Notes under the pieces: generated by a model
Told to the model about the DNA's origin: nothing
What the model saw: the letters and a program-made list of their open reading frames with translations, nothing else
The model's database searches: none
Translations under genes and position numbers: made by a program
Part shown: piece after piece, positions 17,209 through 25,947 of the stretch
Position numbering within the stretch: position 1 is the stretch's first letter
Layout: each line of letters opens with the position of its first letter
Assembly: GCA_963772805.1 (NCBI GenBank)
Contig: CAVYYU010000008.1
Coordinates: forward strand, 744,001 to 808,000
Length of the DNA stretch: 64,000 nt
Source of the DNA: Legionella_A sp963772805
Lineage (GTDB): Bacteria > Pseudomonadota > Gammaproteobacteria > Legionellales > Legionellaceae
Direction: 5' to 3'

Positions 17209-17217
17209 ACGTAACCT

Positions 17218-17787
17218 TTAAATTATCTCTGCTAATAATTCTCGAACTGTATTCAGAGGCAGACCCATCACTGAATAAAAGCACCCTTCTATTCTATAAA
17301 TATATTGTCCGAAATGGCTTTGAATACCGTAAGCACCCGCTTTATCCTTATAATCACCCGTTGCCAAATATTGATGTATATCGTTATCTGACAAGGCTGC
17401 AACATAAACCGAAGTTATGTCCATTCGTACTTTTGTATGATTAAAATACTGCAACCCTACGCTGGTTATCACTTCATGACTGCGCCCTGAGTAACTTTTT
17501 ATCATGTCGAAGGCATCCAGGTAATCTCGCGGCTTGCCTAAAATCCGACCATCTAACACCACCTCTGTATCGGCGCACAACACCGGCATGACCGGCTTTT
17601 TTTCTTGTGTAATATTGTTCCATGCGGCACTTAATTTTTCCGTAGTGACACGCTTTGAATACGCTGCTGGAGTTTCATTCAGTGCTAATTCTTCTGGAGT
17701 ATCAATGAGTAAAACCTCGAATTCAACACCCATTTGTAAAAGTAGTTGTTTTCGTCGTGGACTTTTTGATGCTAAATAGATTTTCAT
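17218..17787 (-). CDS. maf: Maf-like nucleoside triphosphate pyrophosphatase
   Basis: A 189-aa Maf protein, which hydrolyses non-canonical or excess dTTP/UTP-type nucleotides (YhdE group) or m7GTP (YceF group). The N-terminal LASKSPRRKQLLLQMGV, the central CADTEVVLDGRILGKPRD with the catalytic Asp, and KDKAGAYGIQ near the C-terminus are all present. The ADTEVVLDGRILGKP wording fits the YhdE (dTTP/UTP) branch. Upstream is the dipeptidase gene, 14 bp away on the same strand. Confidence 0.93.
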   Translation of the reverse strand: MKIYLASKSPRRKQLLLQMGVEFEVLLIDTPEELALNETPAAYSKRVTTEKLSAAWNNITQEKKPVMPVLCADTEVVLDGRILGKPRDYLDAFDMIKSYSGRSHEVITSVGLQYFNHTKVRMDITSVYVAALSDNDIHQYLATGDYKDKAGAYGIQSHFGQYIYRIEGCFYSVMGLPLNTVRELLAEII

Positions 17788-17801
17788 TAACGCAATTTCC
17801 C

Positions 17802-18518
17802 CTACTTATTTGATTTGCTGCCATAGATTGCTACGGGTTGATTTTTAACAAAAGCCCAATACCTGTCACCGTAGGACCAATGCCAATATTCTGTCGGGTA
17901 ATTCACAAACCCAGCATTGCTTAAGACATGACTCATAATGCGTCGATTAATCTTCGCTGCATCAGAAATGAGGTTTGAATCAGTAAACGACAAAACGCCA
18001 TCCTTGTCCTGCATCCAGTCCTTTGGATGAATACCCATATCAAAAGCCCTGCCTTCATCATCAATTAGATACACATCAATAGCGGCGCCAGTTGAATGTG
18101 GTGGGATATTTTGTGAACCATCTTTGTTTGTAACAGGTGACACCAGTTTTATTGTTTCATTAAAAATATCATCCAAACTCCAATCAGGGTGCCTCGATTG
18201 AATATTTTCATGGTGCTCATCGAATATCATTTCCTGCAGTTCAAGACTGCGACAGCCTTCATATAAACAAATATTCATTCCTTTTGGCAATTGTTCGTTC
18301 GCTTCCTTCAATTTGTCATACACTGTTTTTCGCAAATAGGTATAGCTGGTATTGTTTGGAATTTCAGGTGATGGGCCATACGCAATGGTCGATTGCTTGG
18401 TTAAATCGACAAGAGGCTCGTTATTATCATCAATTGGAATTCTAAGAATAACGGGATCCGCAATTAAGGTGATGTTTGGTATGGCAGCGTATATCGTAGA
18501 CATCATTGCTCCCAACAT
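17802..18518 (-). CDS. D-alanyl-D-alanine dipeptidase family (M15D, VanX/DdpX-like)
   Basis: A 238-aa M15D metallopeptidase. It has the zinc motif SxHxxGxAxD as HSTGAAIDV near residues 132-140, the arginine in EGCRSLELQ, and the EYWHWSYGDRYWA ending that carries the catalytic Glu and third zinc ligand His. The family cleaves D-Ala-D-Ala during peptidoglycan turnover. A hydrophobic N-terminus (MMSTIYAAIPNITLIADP) may be a weak signal or just leader; a second ATG at 18506 is possible. Co-oriented with maf. Confidence 0.88.
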   Translation of the reverse strand: MLGAMMSTIYAAIPNITLIADPVILRIPIDDNNEPLVDLTKQSTIAYGPSPEIPNNTSYTYLRKTVYDKLKEANEQLPKGMNICLYEGCRSLELQEMIFDEHHENIQSRHPDWSLDDIFNETIKLVSPVTNKDGSQNIPPHSTGAAIDVYLIDDEGRAFDMGIHPKDWMQDKDGVLSFTDSNLISDAAKINRRIMSHVLSNAGFVNYPTEYWHWSYGDRYWAFVKNQPVAIYGSKSNK

Positions 18519-18579
18519 ATATAGAACCGAAACCTGAAAGCTTCTTTATCAAGCATTATATTTCCTCGCAAATACCAAT

Positions 18580-18837
18580 TTATAGTAGTATACAACCCCT
18601 GCAATCATTAGATTCCATATTACTTTGCTCTTTAACTTGTCCCTGAATCCGTCGATATTTTTCTCCATTAGGATAGTACAAATCACCCTCGCTTAAAAAA
18701 AGCTTGAATTGATACCTTGTCTCCCTTGTTGCATTTTTAGCTGTAAAAAAGCTTGGGTCTCGTTGATAGGACTTATTGAGGGTATCTAATAAAACATCAT
18801 CCGGTGCTGAGTTATCTTTTTTGGTGTCTTTAGGCAT
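18580..18837 (-). CDS. Small protein with C-terminal CaaX box (CILL)
   Basis: An 85-aa hydrophilic protein of no known family, ending NDCRGCILL. The last four residues, Cys-Ile-Leu-Leu, form a CaaX box; a C-terminal Leu directs geranylgeranylation in eukaryotic cells, and a second Cys three residues upstream could be palmitoylated. Bacteria have no protein prenyl transferase, so such a motif makes sense only for a protein delivered into a host, as known for several Legionella effectors. The central RDPSFFTAKNATRETRYQFK is unrecognised. No signal peptide. A purely accidental motif cannot be excluded in a short protein. Confidence 0.6.
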   Translation of the reverse strand: MPKDTKKDNSAPDDVLLDTLNKSYQRDPSFFTAKNATRETRYQFKLFLSEGDLYYPNGEKYRRIQGQVKEQSNMESNDCRGCILL

Positions 18838-18929
18838 GATTATTTCCTTGATAGGTTAAAAGTTAAACCACTACAAAGCATCACTGAAGTTATCAAACGG
18901 CTTAAACACACAAATGCTTCGGACGCATC

Positions 18930-19136
18930 CTATCCTTCAAGTGGCACTATTAGCCACATAATCATATAGACCAAGAGAGCAGAGCCACCCATGAGGACCA
19001 ACAATATAAATATTAACCTCATCCAAGTTGGATCCATTCCAAAATACTCTGCTAGCCCACCACATACGCCAGCAATCATTCGATCTTTTCGTGAACGATA
19101 CAGTCTTTTAGTCGGTATTTTTGATGGATTTTTCAT
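18930..19136 (-). CDS. PspC-domain small membrane protein
   Basis: About 68 aa with a PspC domain: LYRSRKDRMIAGVCGGLAEYFGMDP at the N-terminal side, then one membrane helix (LIFILLVLMGGSALLVYMIMWLIVP). PspC proteins sit in the inner membrane and take part in envelope-stress signalling, but many stand alone, as here; no pspA or pspF is visible. The ATG at 19142 adds two residues. The transposon at 19208 was inserted about 70 bp upstream of the start and may have changed its expression. Confidence 0.88.
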   Translation of the reverse strand: MKNPSKIPTKRLYRSRKDRMIAGVCGGLAEYFGMDPTWMRLIFILLVLMGGSALLVYMIMWLIVPLEG

Positions 19137-19269
19137 AAACACTCCTTATCAGAATAAATTTATACGCCAATGGTATCCGCCCTACCCTGGAAATTATTCT
19201 ATTTCTAGGGGCTGTTGACATTTGATCTCCCCGTCGCCGACGTACGGCGGTTTATCCGCGCCCCTCATG

Positions 19270-19568
19270 TCAAGTGCATATTTCTTCGTTTAAATCGCGC
19301 CATGTTGGGTTAAGCTCTTCGATTAAATTGAGTTTCCACTTCCTGCACCAATTTTTGAAGCGTGTTTCACGTCTGGCAGCTTCTAAATAAGTACTATGAA
19401 TCTCATAATAGACCAGCATATGTACATTATATTATATTGTGCTGTAAAGCTGCTGGGGATCACATTATTTTTATGTTCCCAGGCTCGTCTGATAAGATCC
19501 GATGTTGCGCCAACATAAAGTGTGCCATTGCGTTTGCTGGCTAAAATATATGCGTACGATGATCTCAT
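19270..19568 (-). pseudogene. GIY-YIG nuclease-like gene, frameshifted
   Basis: It begins MRSSYAYILASKRNGTLYVG, with YAYIL and TLYVG as the GIY and YIG parts, followed by LIRRAWEHKN and FTAQYNI. Near 19435-19445 an AT-rich insertion (tandem TATAA) shifts the frame; the family sequence then resumes in another frame as LVYYEIHSTYLEAARRET, RFKNWCRKWKLNLIEE and LNPTWRDL, stopping at 19270. Small single-domain GIY-YIG proteins (YhbQ/UvrC-nuclease-like) are common in bacteria. It sits inside the transposon, so it is either cargo or was captured with it. Confidence 0.8.
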
Positions 19569-19663
19569 ACCATTTCCTTAGGATGAGTAGACGCCTGCTC
19601 TTTAGATATAGGGCGGGTGCATGTTGGACTAGATTGAAATTATATCAATAAATCATAGATAAC

Positions 19664-20403
19664 TTACATAGGCAGCCATAGATATGAGCACGCCATGGCG
19701 AGCATTGAAGCGTAATTTCGTTTCGGTTTGTCATATATTGTTGCAATTACTCGGACGTGTTTGAGGCGTGCAAAAACATTTTTGACCAGATGCCTATATT
19801 TGTACAAACACCAATCCATGTCACCATTCCCTGCTTTTGAATTCTTTTTCTTCGGAATAAGGGGTGTCGATCCTTTTTCTCGAATGAGTACTCGAATATC
19901 TTCACTGTCATAGCCTTTATATAATCAGACAAAGGAAAACGTGCAATTAATTCTGGGGCGGCCTTTCTGTCATGCACTTCACCACCCGTAAGATCAAATT
20001 CTATTGGAAGGCCAAATGCATTAACAGCCATATGAATTTTCGTTGTATTTCCGCCAACGGATTTTCCAATCGCTTGATTTTCTTTACCAATAGCTCCTGC
20101 ACTGTGTTGATGAGCCCTAACTATACTTCCATCAATAAACTCCCATTCAAGATCAGGATCATCCACTAAACATTTAAATATTGTGACCAACTTGTCTTTG
20201 CATGACCAGCGGTTAAATGTTTGGTATATTGTATTCCAGTTTCCAAACTCTGCTGGCAGGTCTCGCCAAAGACAGCCTACGCGCATACGATACAGCATGG
20301 CTTCAACCATAAGACGAAGCTCGGGCTTGTCATAAATCCCTTGTTGTAGCATGATTATCCTTAGTTTCGACCATACTTCGTCACTGAGCATTAGTCTGGC
20401 CAT
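19664..20403 (-). pseudogene. IS5-family transposase, internal deletion and frameshift
   Basis: Intact to SDYI (about residue 160): N-terminal LMLSDEVWSKLRII, the YRMRVGCLWRDLP segment, the first catalytic Asp in EFIDGSIVRAHQHSAGA. At ~19920 about 10 nt are missing compared with the family sequence, which removes the residues expected as IAD before KGYD and so the second catalytic Asp, and shifts the frame. The remainder (DIRVLIREKGSTPLIPKKK to CSYLWLPM) continues in another frame to a stop at 19664. The element is therefore probably immobile by itself. Confidence 0.85.
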
Positions 20404-20615
20404 TTCAAATTCGTTTTATTTTGGTGTGGGAGCCGTGATTTTACGAGTTTGATCCTATTTATCAATGGGTTGAAATGTAATTGCTCATGATGGTGTGTTA
20501 TCAAAAACGAATTGTAAGGTAAATTAAAAGCGCTGTGTTTTATACGGGCATTTTCTGGATACTGCGGATAAACCGCGGTACGTCGGCGACGGGGAGATCA
20601 AATGTCAACAGCCCC

Positions 20616-20892
20616 TAATAGAATCAGCGCGATAACTGCAAAAACCATCCAGAAACTTTGTTTTACAGTTAGTCCCTGTTTTAGAGAAATTATGCTTGAC
20701 GCTTTCGCTCCCCAATAACCCCAGAACCATAGCTGAAGTTCATTTTAAGTTCCTGGATATCCTTGATTTTATATAGGCTGCCTTTAATATTACAATATGA
20801 CTATTTTAATTGCGATCACTTGATCTTAGTCTCTATAAACGCGATTATTTTTGTTTTTTAGCGCAATCGGAGTTGGTGTGGAACACGAAATA
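20616..20892. other. Intergenic region upstream of etfQO
   Basis: The minus strand has a short open stretch near 20618-20745 reading LQLWFWGYWGAKAS and a membrane-like tail, without a start codon; it may be the remnant of a small gene cut by the adjacent element. Otherwise nothing recognised. Confidence 0.3.
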
Positions 20893-22506
20893 ATGGAATA
20901 CGATGTGGTTATTGTCGGTGCGGGTCCCTCGGGATTATCCGCCGCAATCAAACTTAAACAACTAGCTGCTAAACAAAATAAAAAGATCAGTGTCTGTATC
21001 CTTGAAAAAGGTGCGCAGGTAGGTGCCCACATTCTCTCCGGTGCCGTATTAGAGCCACGTAGTTTAAAAGCGTTATTACCTGATAATTGGCAAGAGGCTC
21101 CTTTGGATACACCCGTAACCCAAGATAGCTTTTATTATTTAAGCAGCAAACGTGCTTATCGTCTGCCTACGCCTAGCCCCATGAAAAATCACGGTAATTA
21201 CATAATAAGCTTGGGCGATTTATGTAAATTTCTGGCAACACAGGCTGAGAATTTAGGCTGTGAAATTTACCCAGGATTCGCGGCTAGCGATATTCTTTAT
21301 AGTAAAAATGGCGCAGTCATTGGGGTAGTAACTGGTGATATGGGGATTGATAAAGAAGGACTAAAAACCTTAAATTATCAACCAGGAATGCATCTTCATG
21401 CGAAACAAACACTGGTCGCAGAGGGTTGTCGAGGTCAACTTAGCCAGCAGTTAATGAGCCAGTTTAAGCTGCGCGAAGGTGTGCAACCGCAAACTTATGG
21501 TTTAGGCATTAAGGAAATCTGGCAGATTCCAGCGGAAAAACACAAGCGAGGGCAAGTAATTCATACGGTTGGCTGGCCGCTTGATAATGCGACCTATGGC
21601 GGATCGTTTATCTATCATCTATCAGATAATCGCGTGGCGCTTGGGTTTGTCGTGGGGTTGGATTACCAAAATACCTGGCTTAGTCCATTTTCCGAAATGC
21701 AGCGTTTTAAAATGCATCCATTCGTTAAAGAGCTATTAGCCGGCGGTGAACGAATTGCCTACGGTGCTCGAGCATTAAACGAAGGTGGTTGGCAATCTTT
21801 ACCTAAGCTGACGTTCCCAGGTGGGGTGCTTATTGGCGATGGCGCGGGCTTTCTCAATGTGCCCAAAATCAAAGGTATCCATACGGCAATGGAGTCAGGG
21901 ATGCTTGCGGCGAACGCATGCTTTGATGCCCTGGAAACACAACAAGAAATCCCTGTTGAGTTAACTGCATATCCAGAAAAAGTGCGGCAATCTTGGTTAG
22001 CCGATGAACTGCATAGCGTACGAAATATTCGCCCTGCCTTTCGGCATGGATTATTTGCAGGCCTTGCCAACGCTGCCTTTGAAACCTATATCACCCGCGG
22101 GAAATCACCCTGGACATTAAAAAACCATGCAGATTACGCCAGTTTGAAATCAGCAAATCAATCTAGAAAAATAGACTACCCAAAACCAGATGGAACTTTG
22201 ACTTTTGACCGCTTGTCATCAGTGTATTTATCTAACACCTTCCACGAAGAAAACCAACCATGTCATTTGAGATTGATTGATAAGAGCTTAGCGATTGACA
22301 TCAATTACAAAGAATATGCATCCCCTGAAACTCGTTACTGCCCTGCTGCCGTCTATGAAATAGTAGAAGAGGAAACAGGTCCTCGATTACACATTAATGC
22401 TCAAAATTGCATTCATTGCAAGACCTGCGATATAAAAGATCCCAGGCAAAATATCGTTTGGACCGCACCTGAAGGTGGCGGTGGTCCAAATTATATAAGC
22501 ATGTAA
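20893..22506 (+). CDS. Electron transfer flavoprotein-ubiquinone oxidoreductase
   Basis: ETF-QO of ~537 aa, the usual length. It passes electrons from ETF (reduced by acyl-CoA and other dehydrogenases) to ubiquinone in the inner membrane. It has an N-terminal FAD-binding DVVIVGAGPSGLSAAIKL, the GAHILSGAVLEPR motif, GDGAGFLNVPKIKG in the second FAD segment, and a C-terminal 4Fe-4S cluster with CPAAVYE, then CIHCKTCDIKDP. A TTG at 20851 extends the frame, but the ATG at 20893 starts directly before the FAD fold. No etfAB in the window. Intact. Confidence 0.95.
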   Translation: MEYDVVIVGAGPSGLSAAIKLKQLAAKQNKKISVCILEKGAQVGAHILSGAVLEPRSLKALLPDNWQEAPLDTPVTQDSFYYLSSKRAYRLPTPSPMKNHGNYIISLGDLCKFLATQAENLGCEIYPGFAASDILYSKNGAVIGVVTGDMGIDKEGLKTLNYQPGMHLHAKQTLVAEGCRGQLSQQLMSQFKLREGVQPQTYGLGIKEIWQIPAEKHKRGQVIHTVGWPLDNATYGGSFIYHLSDNRVALGFVVGLDYQNTWLSPFSEMQRFKMHPFVKELLAGGERIAYGARALNEGGWQSLPKLTFPGGVLIGDGAGFLNVPKIKGIHTAMESGMLAANACFDALETQQEIPVELTAYPEKVRQSWLADELHSVRNIRPAFRHGLFAGLANAAFETYITRGKSPWTLKNHADYASLKSANQSRKIDYPKPDGTLTFDRLSSVYLSNTFHEENQPCHLRLIDKSLAIDINYKEYASPETRYCPAAVYEIVEEETGPRLHINAQNCIHCKTCDIKDPRQNIVWTAPEGGGGPNYISM

Positions 22507-22572
22507 GCCCATGCATGGTTGTCATTTTTAAATGATGGCGGTAGACTTGGGCGCGTATATATTCATCGATAA

Positions 22573-22649
22573 GTCCCGGTGGCGCAGCTGGATAGCGCGG
22601 CCCCCTCCTAAGGGGCAGGTCGCAGGTTCGAATCCTGCCCGGGACACCA
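22573..22649 (+). tRNA. tRNA-Arg (anticodon CCU), CCA encoded
   Basis: The acceptor stem GTCCCGG pairs with CCGGGAC. The D arm has GCGCAGCTGGATAGCGC, the anticodon stem CCCCT..AGGGG holds loop CTCCTAA with anticodon CCT, and the T loop is TTCGAAT. A templated CCA ends at 22649. It decodes AGG. An IS3-family element lies 47 bp downstream. Confidence 0.97.
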
Positions 22650-22778
22650 TTCAAATCAATGAGTTGCGATTCGTATCTTTGGGCGAATTTGGGGTGTGAC
22701 TATAGTGGGTCAAGAAATTCAGACCACTAAAGCAGGGTAATTAAGATATAATCCTCGCTCATAAACAAGGTTACAATA

Positions 22779-23072
22779 ATGAGCGAAAAGCGTAAAAAAT
22801 ACACTCCAGCAGAAAAGGCGAAAATTGCGCTGGAGGCGATTAAAGCCGAACTAACATTAGCACAAATTAGCTCAAAATATGGAGCCCATGCGACTCAAAT
22901 TAATGCATGGAAAAAACAAGCGTTGGCGCTGTTTCCGGATTTATTTAGTGATAAGAACAAATCGGAGACTACTGATTATGAAAACCAACTTGGTGAATTA
23001 TATGAACAAATTGGCCGTTTAAAAGTAGAAAATGATTTTCTAAAAAAAAAGTCTGAGGTGTTCAGTGGATGA
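22779..23072 (+). CDS. IS3-family transposase OrfA
   Basis: A 97-aa protein with an N-terminal HTH_Tnp_1 domain (KYTPAEKAKIALEAIK, then LAQISSKYGAHATQINAWKK) and a C-terminal coiled helix (LYEQIGRLKVENDFLKKK). A run of nine A followed by G at ~23041-23050 is a typical -1 slippage site for making the OrfAB fusion. A TATAAT sequence at 22748 lies upstream. Confidence 0.92.
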   Translation: MSEKRKKYTPAEKAKIALEAIKAELTLAQISSKYGAHATQINAWKKQALALFPDLFSDKNKSETTDYENQLGELYEQIGRLKVENDFLKKKSEVFSG

Positions 23073-23901
23073 TCGACTCGGCTGGATTGAAACCCGTCAT
23101 CCCTTGTTATCGGTGCGCCAACAGTGCGAAATACTGGATCTAAGCCGTTCCAGTGTTTATTATGCACCACGGCCCAAAGTGTTCAGCGATGAGCAGCTGG
23201 CATTGCTACGCTTGGTCGATGAAATTTACACGAAATACCCGTTTTTTGGTACAAGGCAAATGAGCGATTATATTTCCTTGCATAATCAGCCATGTAAACG
23301 CCATGAGACACGATGGGCCTACGAGCACATGGGGTTACACTCACTTGCACCAGGCCCGCATACGAGTAAACCGCACCCGGAGCATAAGGTATATCCATAT
23401 CTGTTACATGACGTCGAGATTGTACGACCATGTCAGGTTTTCAGCACGGATATAACCTACATTCGGCTGAAACACGGGTTTGTGTATTTAATCGCCGTCA
23501 TAGACTGGTACAGCCGTTTTGTGCTGGATTGGCAGCTCAGCATCAATATGGAGGCTGATTTTTGTGTGGAAACGCTTGAGCGAGTATTGGCTCACTCACG
23601 TTGTGATATATTTAACACCGATCAGGGGTCGCAGTTTACAAGCAAGGATTTCACTGATGTTCTTAAAAAGCATCAGATTGATATCAGCATGGACGGTAAA
23701 GGCCGCTGGGCAGACAATATTTTTGTTGAACGTCTATGGCGCTCAACAAAGTATGAATGCATATACCTACAGGAGTGGGAAAACGTAGTCTCAGTAAGGG
23801 ATGCGATAAGAGAATACTACCGTTTTTATAATTACGAAAGACCGCACCAAAGTCTTAACGGGCGAACACCCAGCGAGATTCATAGAAAAATATTACACTA
23901 A
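23065..23901 (+). CDS. IS3-family transposase OrfB
   Basis: A 278-aa catalytic protein, GTG start or produced by frameshift from orfA. rve core: FSTDITYIRL (Asp), FNTDQGSQFTS (Asp), GRWADNIFVERLWRSTKYE (Glu). It ends YNYERPHQSLNGRTPSE. All catalytic residues are present, so the element could be active. Confidence 0.93.
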   Translation: MDDRLGWIETRHPLLSVRQQCEILDLSRSSVYYAPRPKVFSDEQLALLRLVDEIYTKYPFFGTRQMSDYISLHNQPCKRHETRWAYEHMGLHSLAPGPHTSKPHPEHKVYPYLLHDVEIVRPCQVFSTDITYIRLKHGFVYLIAVIDWYSRFVLDWQLSINMEADFCVETLERVLAHSRCDIFNTDQGSQFTSKDFTDVLKKHQIDISMDGKGRWADNIFVERLWRSTKYECIYLQEWENVVSVRDAIREYYRFYNYERPHQSLNGRTPSEIHRKILH

Positions 23902-23931
23902 ATGGTGCGCTATCGCGCCGTTGTGTGTAAT

Positions 23932-23965
23932 GGGGCTCTGCCCCAAACCCCAGGATATTTGAAGA
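23932..23965 (+). ncRNA. Shared hairpin plus GGATATTT box, copy B
   Basis: GGGGC (23932-23936), loop TCT, GCCCC, then AAACCCCA and GGATATTTGAAGA. Same layout as copies A (7918) and C (60616). A second hairpin GGTGCGC/GCGCC precedes it. Confidence 0.5.
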
Positions 23966-24022
23966 CGTGATTCGAATAAACAGGGTGTAGGGTTCGGGCA
24001 ACAAAAGCTGCCCGGAATCACG

Positions 24023-24053
24023 TCACGGTCATCGCCGTCCCCGGCTGTGCCGT
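24023..24053 (-). ncRNA. Shared structured motif, copy B (in IS3), inverted
   Basis: Read on the minus strand it is ACGG, CACA, GCCG, GGGA, CGGC, GATGA, CCGT, GA: the same two-helix fold as 7818-7848, with differences only in the internal loops. It is antisense relative to the transposase. A 9-bp stem (ACGTGATTC with GAATCACGT) and an inner CGGGCA/TGCCCG stem lie directly beside it. Confidence 0.55.
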
Positions 24054-24283
24054 GGCTTAATGATAATAGAAATTGAGCGAGAAATTATATCTTAACTTTT
24101 TGTTAAAATGGTCTAGATTTTGCGCCCGCTATAGACAATCATTGGAACGAAAAGGTGCTCTAAGATTGTTAATGGGTTAATCCATTTTCCAGTCATTTTG
24201 GCAATCATAACTTATTTCTACAGAATTTCTCTCTTCCGTGAACCTGGGGATAGAGCCATAGTTTTCAAGATTCTACTTTCACC

Positions 24284-25825
24284 TCATTTAGTTGACCGGG
24301 GGATTACGGGGTTATCTTCTGTATTTTCCACATCTTTATCTAAGCTGCTTTCTGTATTTCCTGCTGCATTTTTCGTAGCTGAAATTTCATGCTTGTAGAA
24401 AGCGGTTGGATTGGATATCAAAATCTTCGCCACTGCATTGTAAAGAGATTTTAAAAGGTCCGTTAGGAAATCCCCCCAGCCTGAATCTTTTTTTTCTAAA
24501 ATGGGTTTCGCATTAAAAATTGCTATCTTGCAATCCTCTTTAAATGTAGTTTCTGCATTTTTCATTTCTTTTGGATCATTATAACTTCCACTTAATTTAG
24601 TTTGTGCCTTGTGTAAATCGTCAATTAATTTCTCTGCTGTGTTAATTTCTTCAGGGCTATTATGTTGATCTAATTTTTCCACTTTAGCCTCTAACGAATG
24701 AACTACTTTATCAATTCGGACCATATTATCATTTACTAATTGTTGAGGTGCAGCTTTCTCTTCCTCTTTGGTTAACTGTTCAAGTTTCTCCTTTATAATG
24801 TCAGCACCTTCGTGCCTAATTTGATCGGTTCTATACATTTCAGATAAAACGTTACAACATTTTTCCGCATTTTTTTTCACTTCCTTATCACTTGAATCAA
24901 GTCCCTTAAAAATTGTTTTTAGCAAATAATTAAAATTTGACTGGTCATCTAAGATAAACATATCAATAATGGGCCTGGCTCCCATTAAATCAGCGGCGTG
25001 AAAATCGATATCTTTAGAACCATTTTTTTTGTTTTCCGCAATAATAGCGTCAGCTTCTGCAAGCATACCTAATTGGGATTTTTGGCTTTTGGAAAGGCCT
25101 TCGTTATTTTTTATAATTTTCGTTAATTCTTTTTCGGTATGCCCTGATAAATAAGATTGTGTAAGGATTGCTATATCTTGCGGGAGCTGTGCTACATCTT
25201 GCAATAACGTGTTAACGCTTAAAATATTCTTCTCAATACACTCATTAAAACACCGTTGCGCTTGATTATCCTCTCTAGCGCCAAAAAGATCGACTTTCAT
25301 CACATTATTAGGCAACGCTTTCGCTAATTGCTTAATCTCTTCTAAAGAATATTTGTTGAATTCATTAGCATTGAATTGAATTTCTTTAACATGAGGTGGT
25401 ATAGACTTAAAGCATTCAGCTAATTTATCGGGAGTTAACTCTGTTAATTTATTCCCACTTAAAATTAATTTTTTAACGCCTTTGGGAATAGCTTCAAATA
25501 CTTTTGCAAGACCCTTCTCTCCATGATAGGCAAGATCATTGTTTGATAGATCTAATTTTTGCACAGACTGTGGTATATTGGACATGATGCTTGGTAAATC
25601 ATTTCCCGCTGATACTAAATCGTTATTTGCTAGAAATAGAAGAGTGGTTCCCGCAGGCATTTGTTTGAAAGCGGGAATTAATTCATCAGCATTTAAATTT
25701 TTAAGGCTGCCGCCAAGATCGACTGTTGTTGCATCTTTATATTTTTTAAATATATTTATTAAACTTTCAGGATTTCTAAATGCTATGGTCCCTGTACTTA
25801 TCGATTTCTCGCTAAAATAAGGCAT
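24284..25825 (-). CDS. Leucine-rich repeat protein (effector-like)
   Basis: A 513-aa protein. Residues ~20-190 form about six LRR units of the type VQKLDLSNNDL / VKKLILSGNKL with interleaved LAECFKSIPPHV helices, i.e. the long ribonuclease-inhibitor-like repeat seen in Legionella LRR proteins. Residues ~230-440 are charged helices with likely coiled coil (LEQLTKEEEKAA, KVVHSLEAKVEKLDQHN). There is no signal peptide and no catalytic domain recognised. It probably mediates protein binding in the host; secretion is inference. The same LRR style recurs in the gene at 44403-45248. The start is MPYFSEKSIS. Confidence 0.75.
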   Translation of the reverse strand: MPYFSEKSISTGTIAFRNPESLINIFKKYKDATTVDLGGSLKNLNADELIPAFKQMPAGTTLLFLANNDLVSAGNDLPSIMSNIPQSVQKLDLSNNDLAYHGEKGLAKVFEAIPKGVKKLILSGNKLTELTPDKLAECFKSIPPHVKEIQFNANEFNKYSLEEIKQLAKALPNNVMKVDLFGAREDNQAQRCFNECIEKNILSVNTLLQDVAQLPQDIAILTQSYLSGHTEKELTKIIKNNEGLSKSQKSQLGMLAEADAIIAENKKNGSKDIDFHAADLMGARPIIDMFILDDQSNFNYLLKTIFKGLDSSDKEVKKNAEKCCNVLSEMYRTDQIRHEGADIIKEKLEQLTKEEEKAAPQQLVNDNMVRIDKVVHSLEAKVEKLDQHNSPEEINTAEKLIDDLHKAQTKLSGSYNDPKEMKNAETTFKEDCKIAIFNAKPILEKKDSGWGDFLTDLLKSLYNAVAKILISNPTAFYKHEISATKNAAGNTESSLDKDVENTEDNPVIPRSTK

Positions 25826-25947
25826 TTTGACCTCTTTATCAGGTTAATATAAAGCCAGGTAAGGTAAATATAGCACAGTATTTTTGGATATGACAATCAT
25901 TGAACGAAAGTTACTCTAAGCAAGAAAAAGGACCAGTAATTAAAAAT

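Larger units (their letters stand above)
19208..20615 (-). mobile_element. 1.4-kb element with 52-bp terminal inverted repeats
   Basis: Ends 19208-19259 and 20564-20615 are reverse complements at 51 of 52 positions (outer sequence GGGGCTGTTGACATTTGATC). A TA dinucleotide flanks both ends (19206-19207, 20616-20617). Inside, on the minus strand, are an IS5-type transposase (broken) and a GIY-YIG nuclease gene (broken) whose stop lies 10 bp from the left repeat. IS5-family elements are usually about 0.85-1.3 kb with much shorter inverted repeats, so the extra gene and long repeats are unusual. Confidence 0.8.
22697..24137 (+). mobile_element. IS3-family insertion sequence, second type, ~1.44 kb
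   Basis: Ends share TG.CTATAG.GGG and an inner AGACCA (left 22697; right 24137 on the complement). Both ends also have a TAAGATATAAT box. orfA and orfB overlap. No clear target duplication was found, so the exact termini are uncertain by a few bases. It carries a 230-bp structured tail between orfB and the right end. Confidence 0.75.

Noticed and set aside
19664..20403. Programmed frameshift producing a functional IS5-type transposase
   Set aside because: About 10 nt including the second catalytic Asp are missing, so frameshifting alone would not restore a working enzyme.
22573..22697. tRNA-Arg as attachment site of an integrated island
   Set aside because: No tyrosine integrase nearby and no duplicated tRNA 3' end was seen; the adjacent DNA is a plain IS3-family element.
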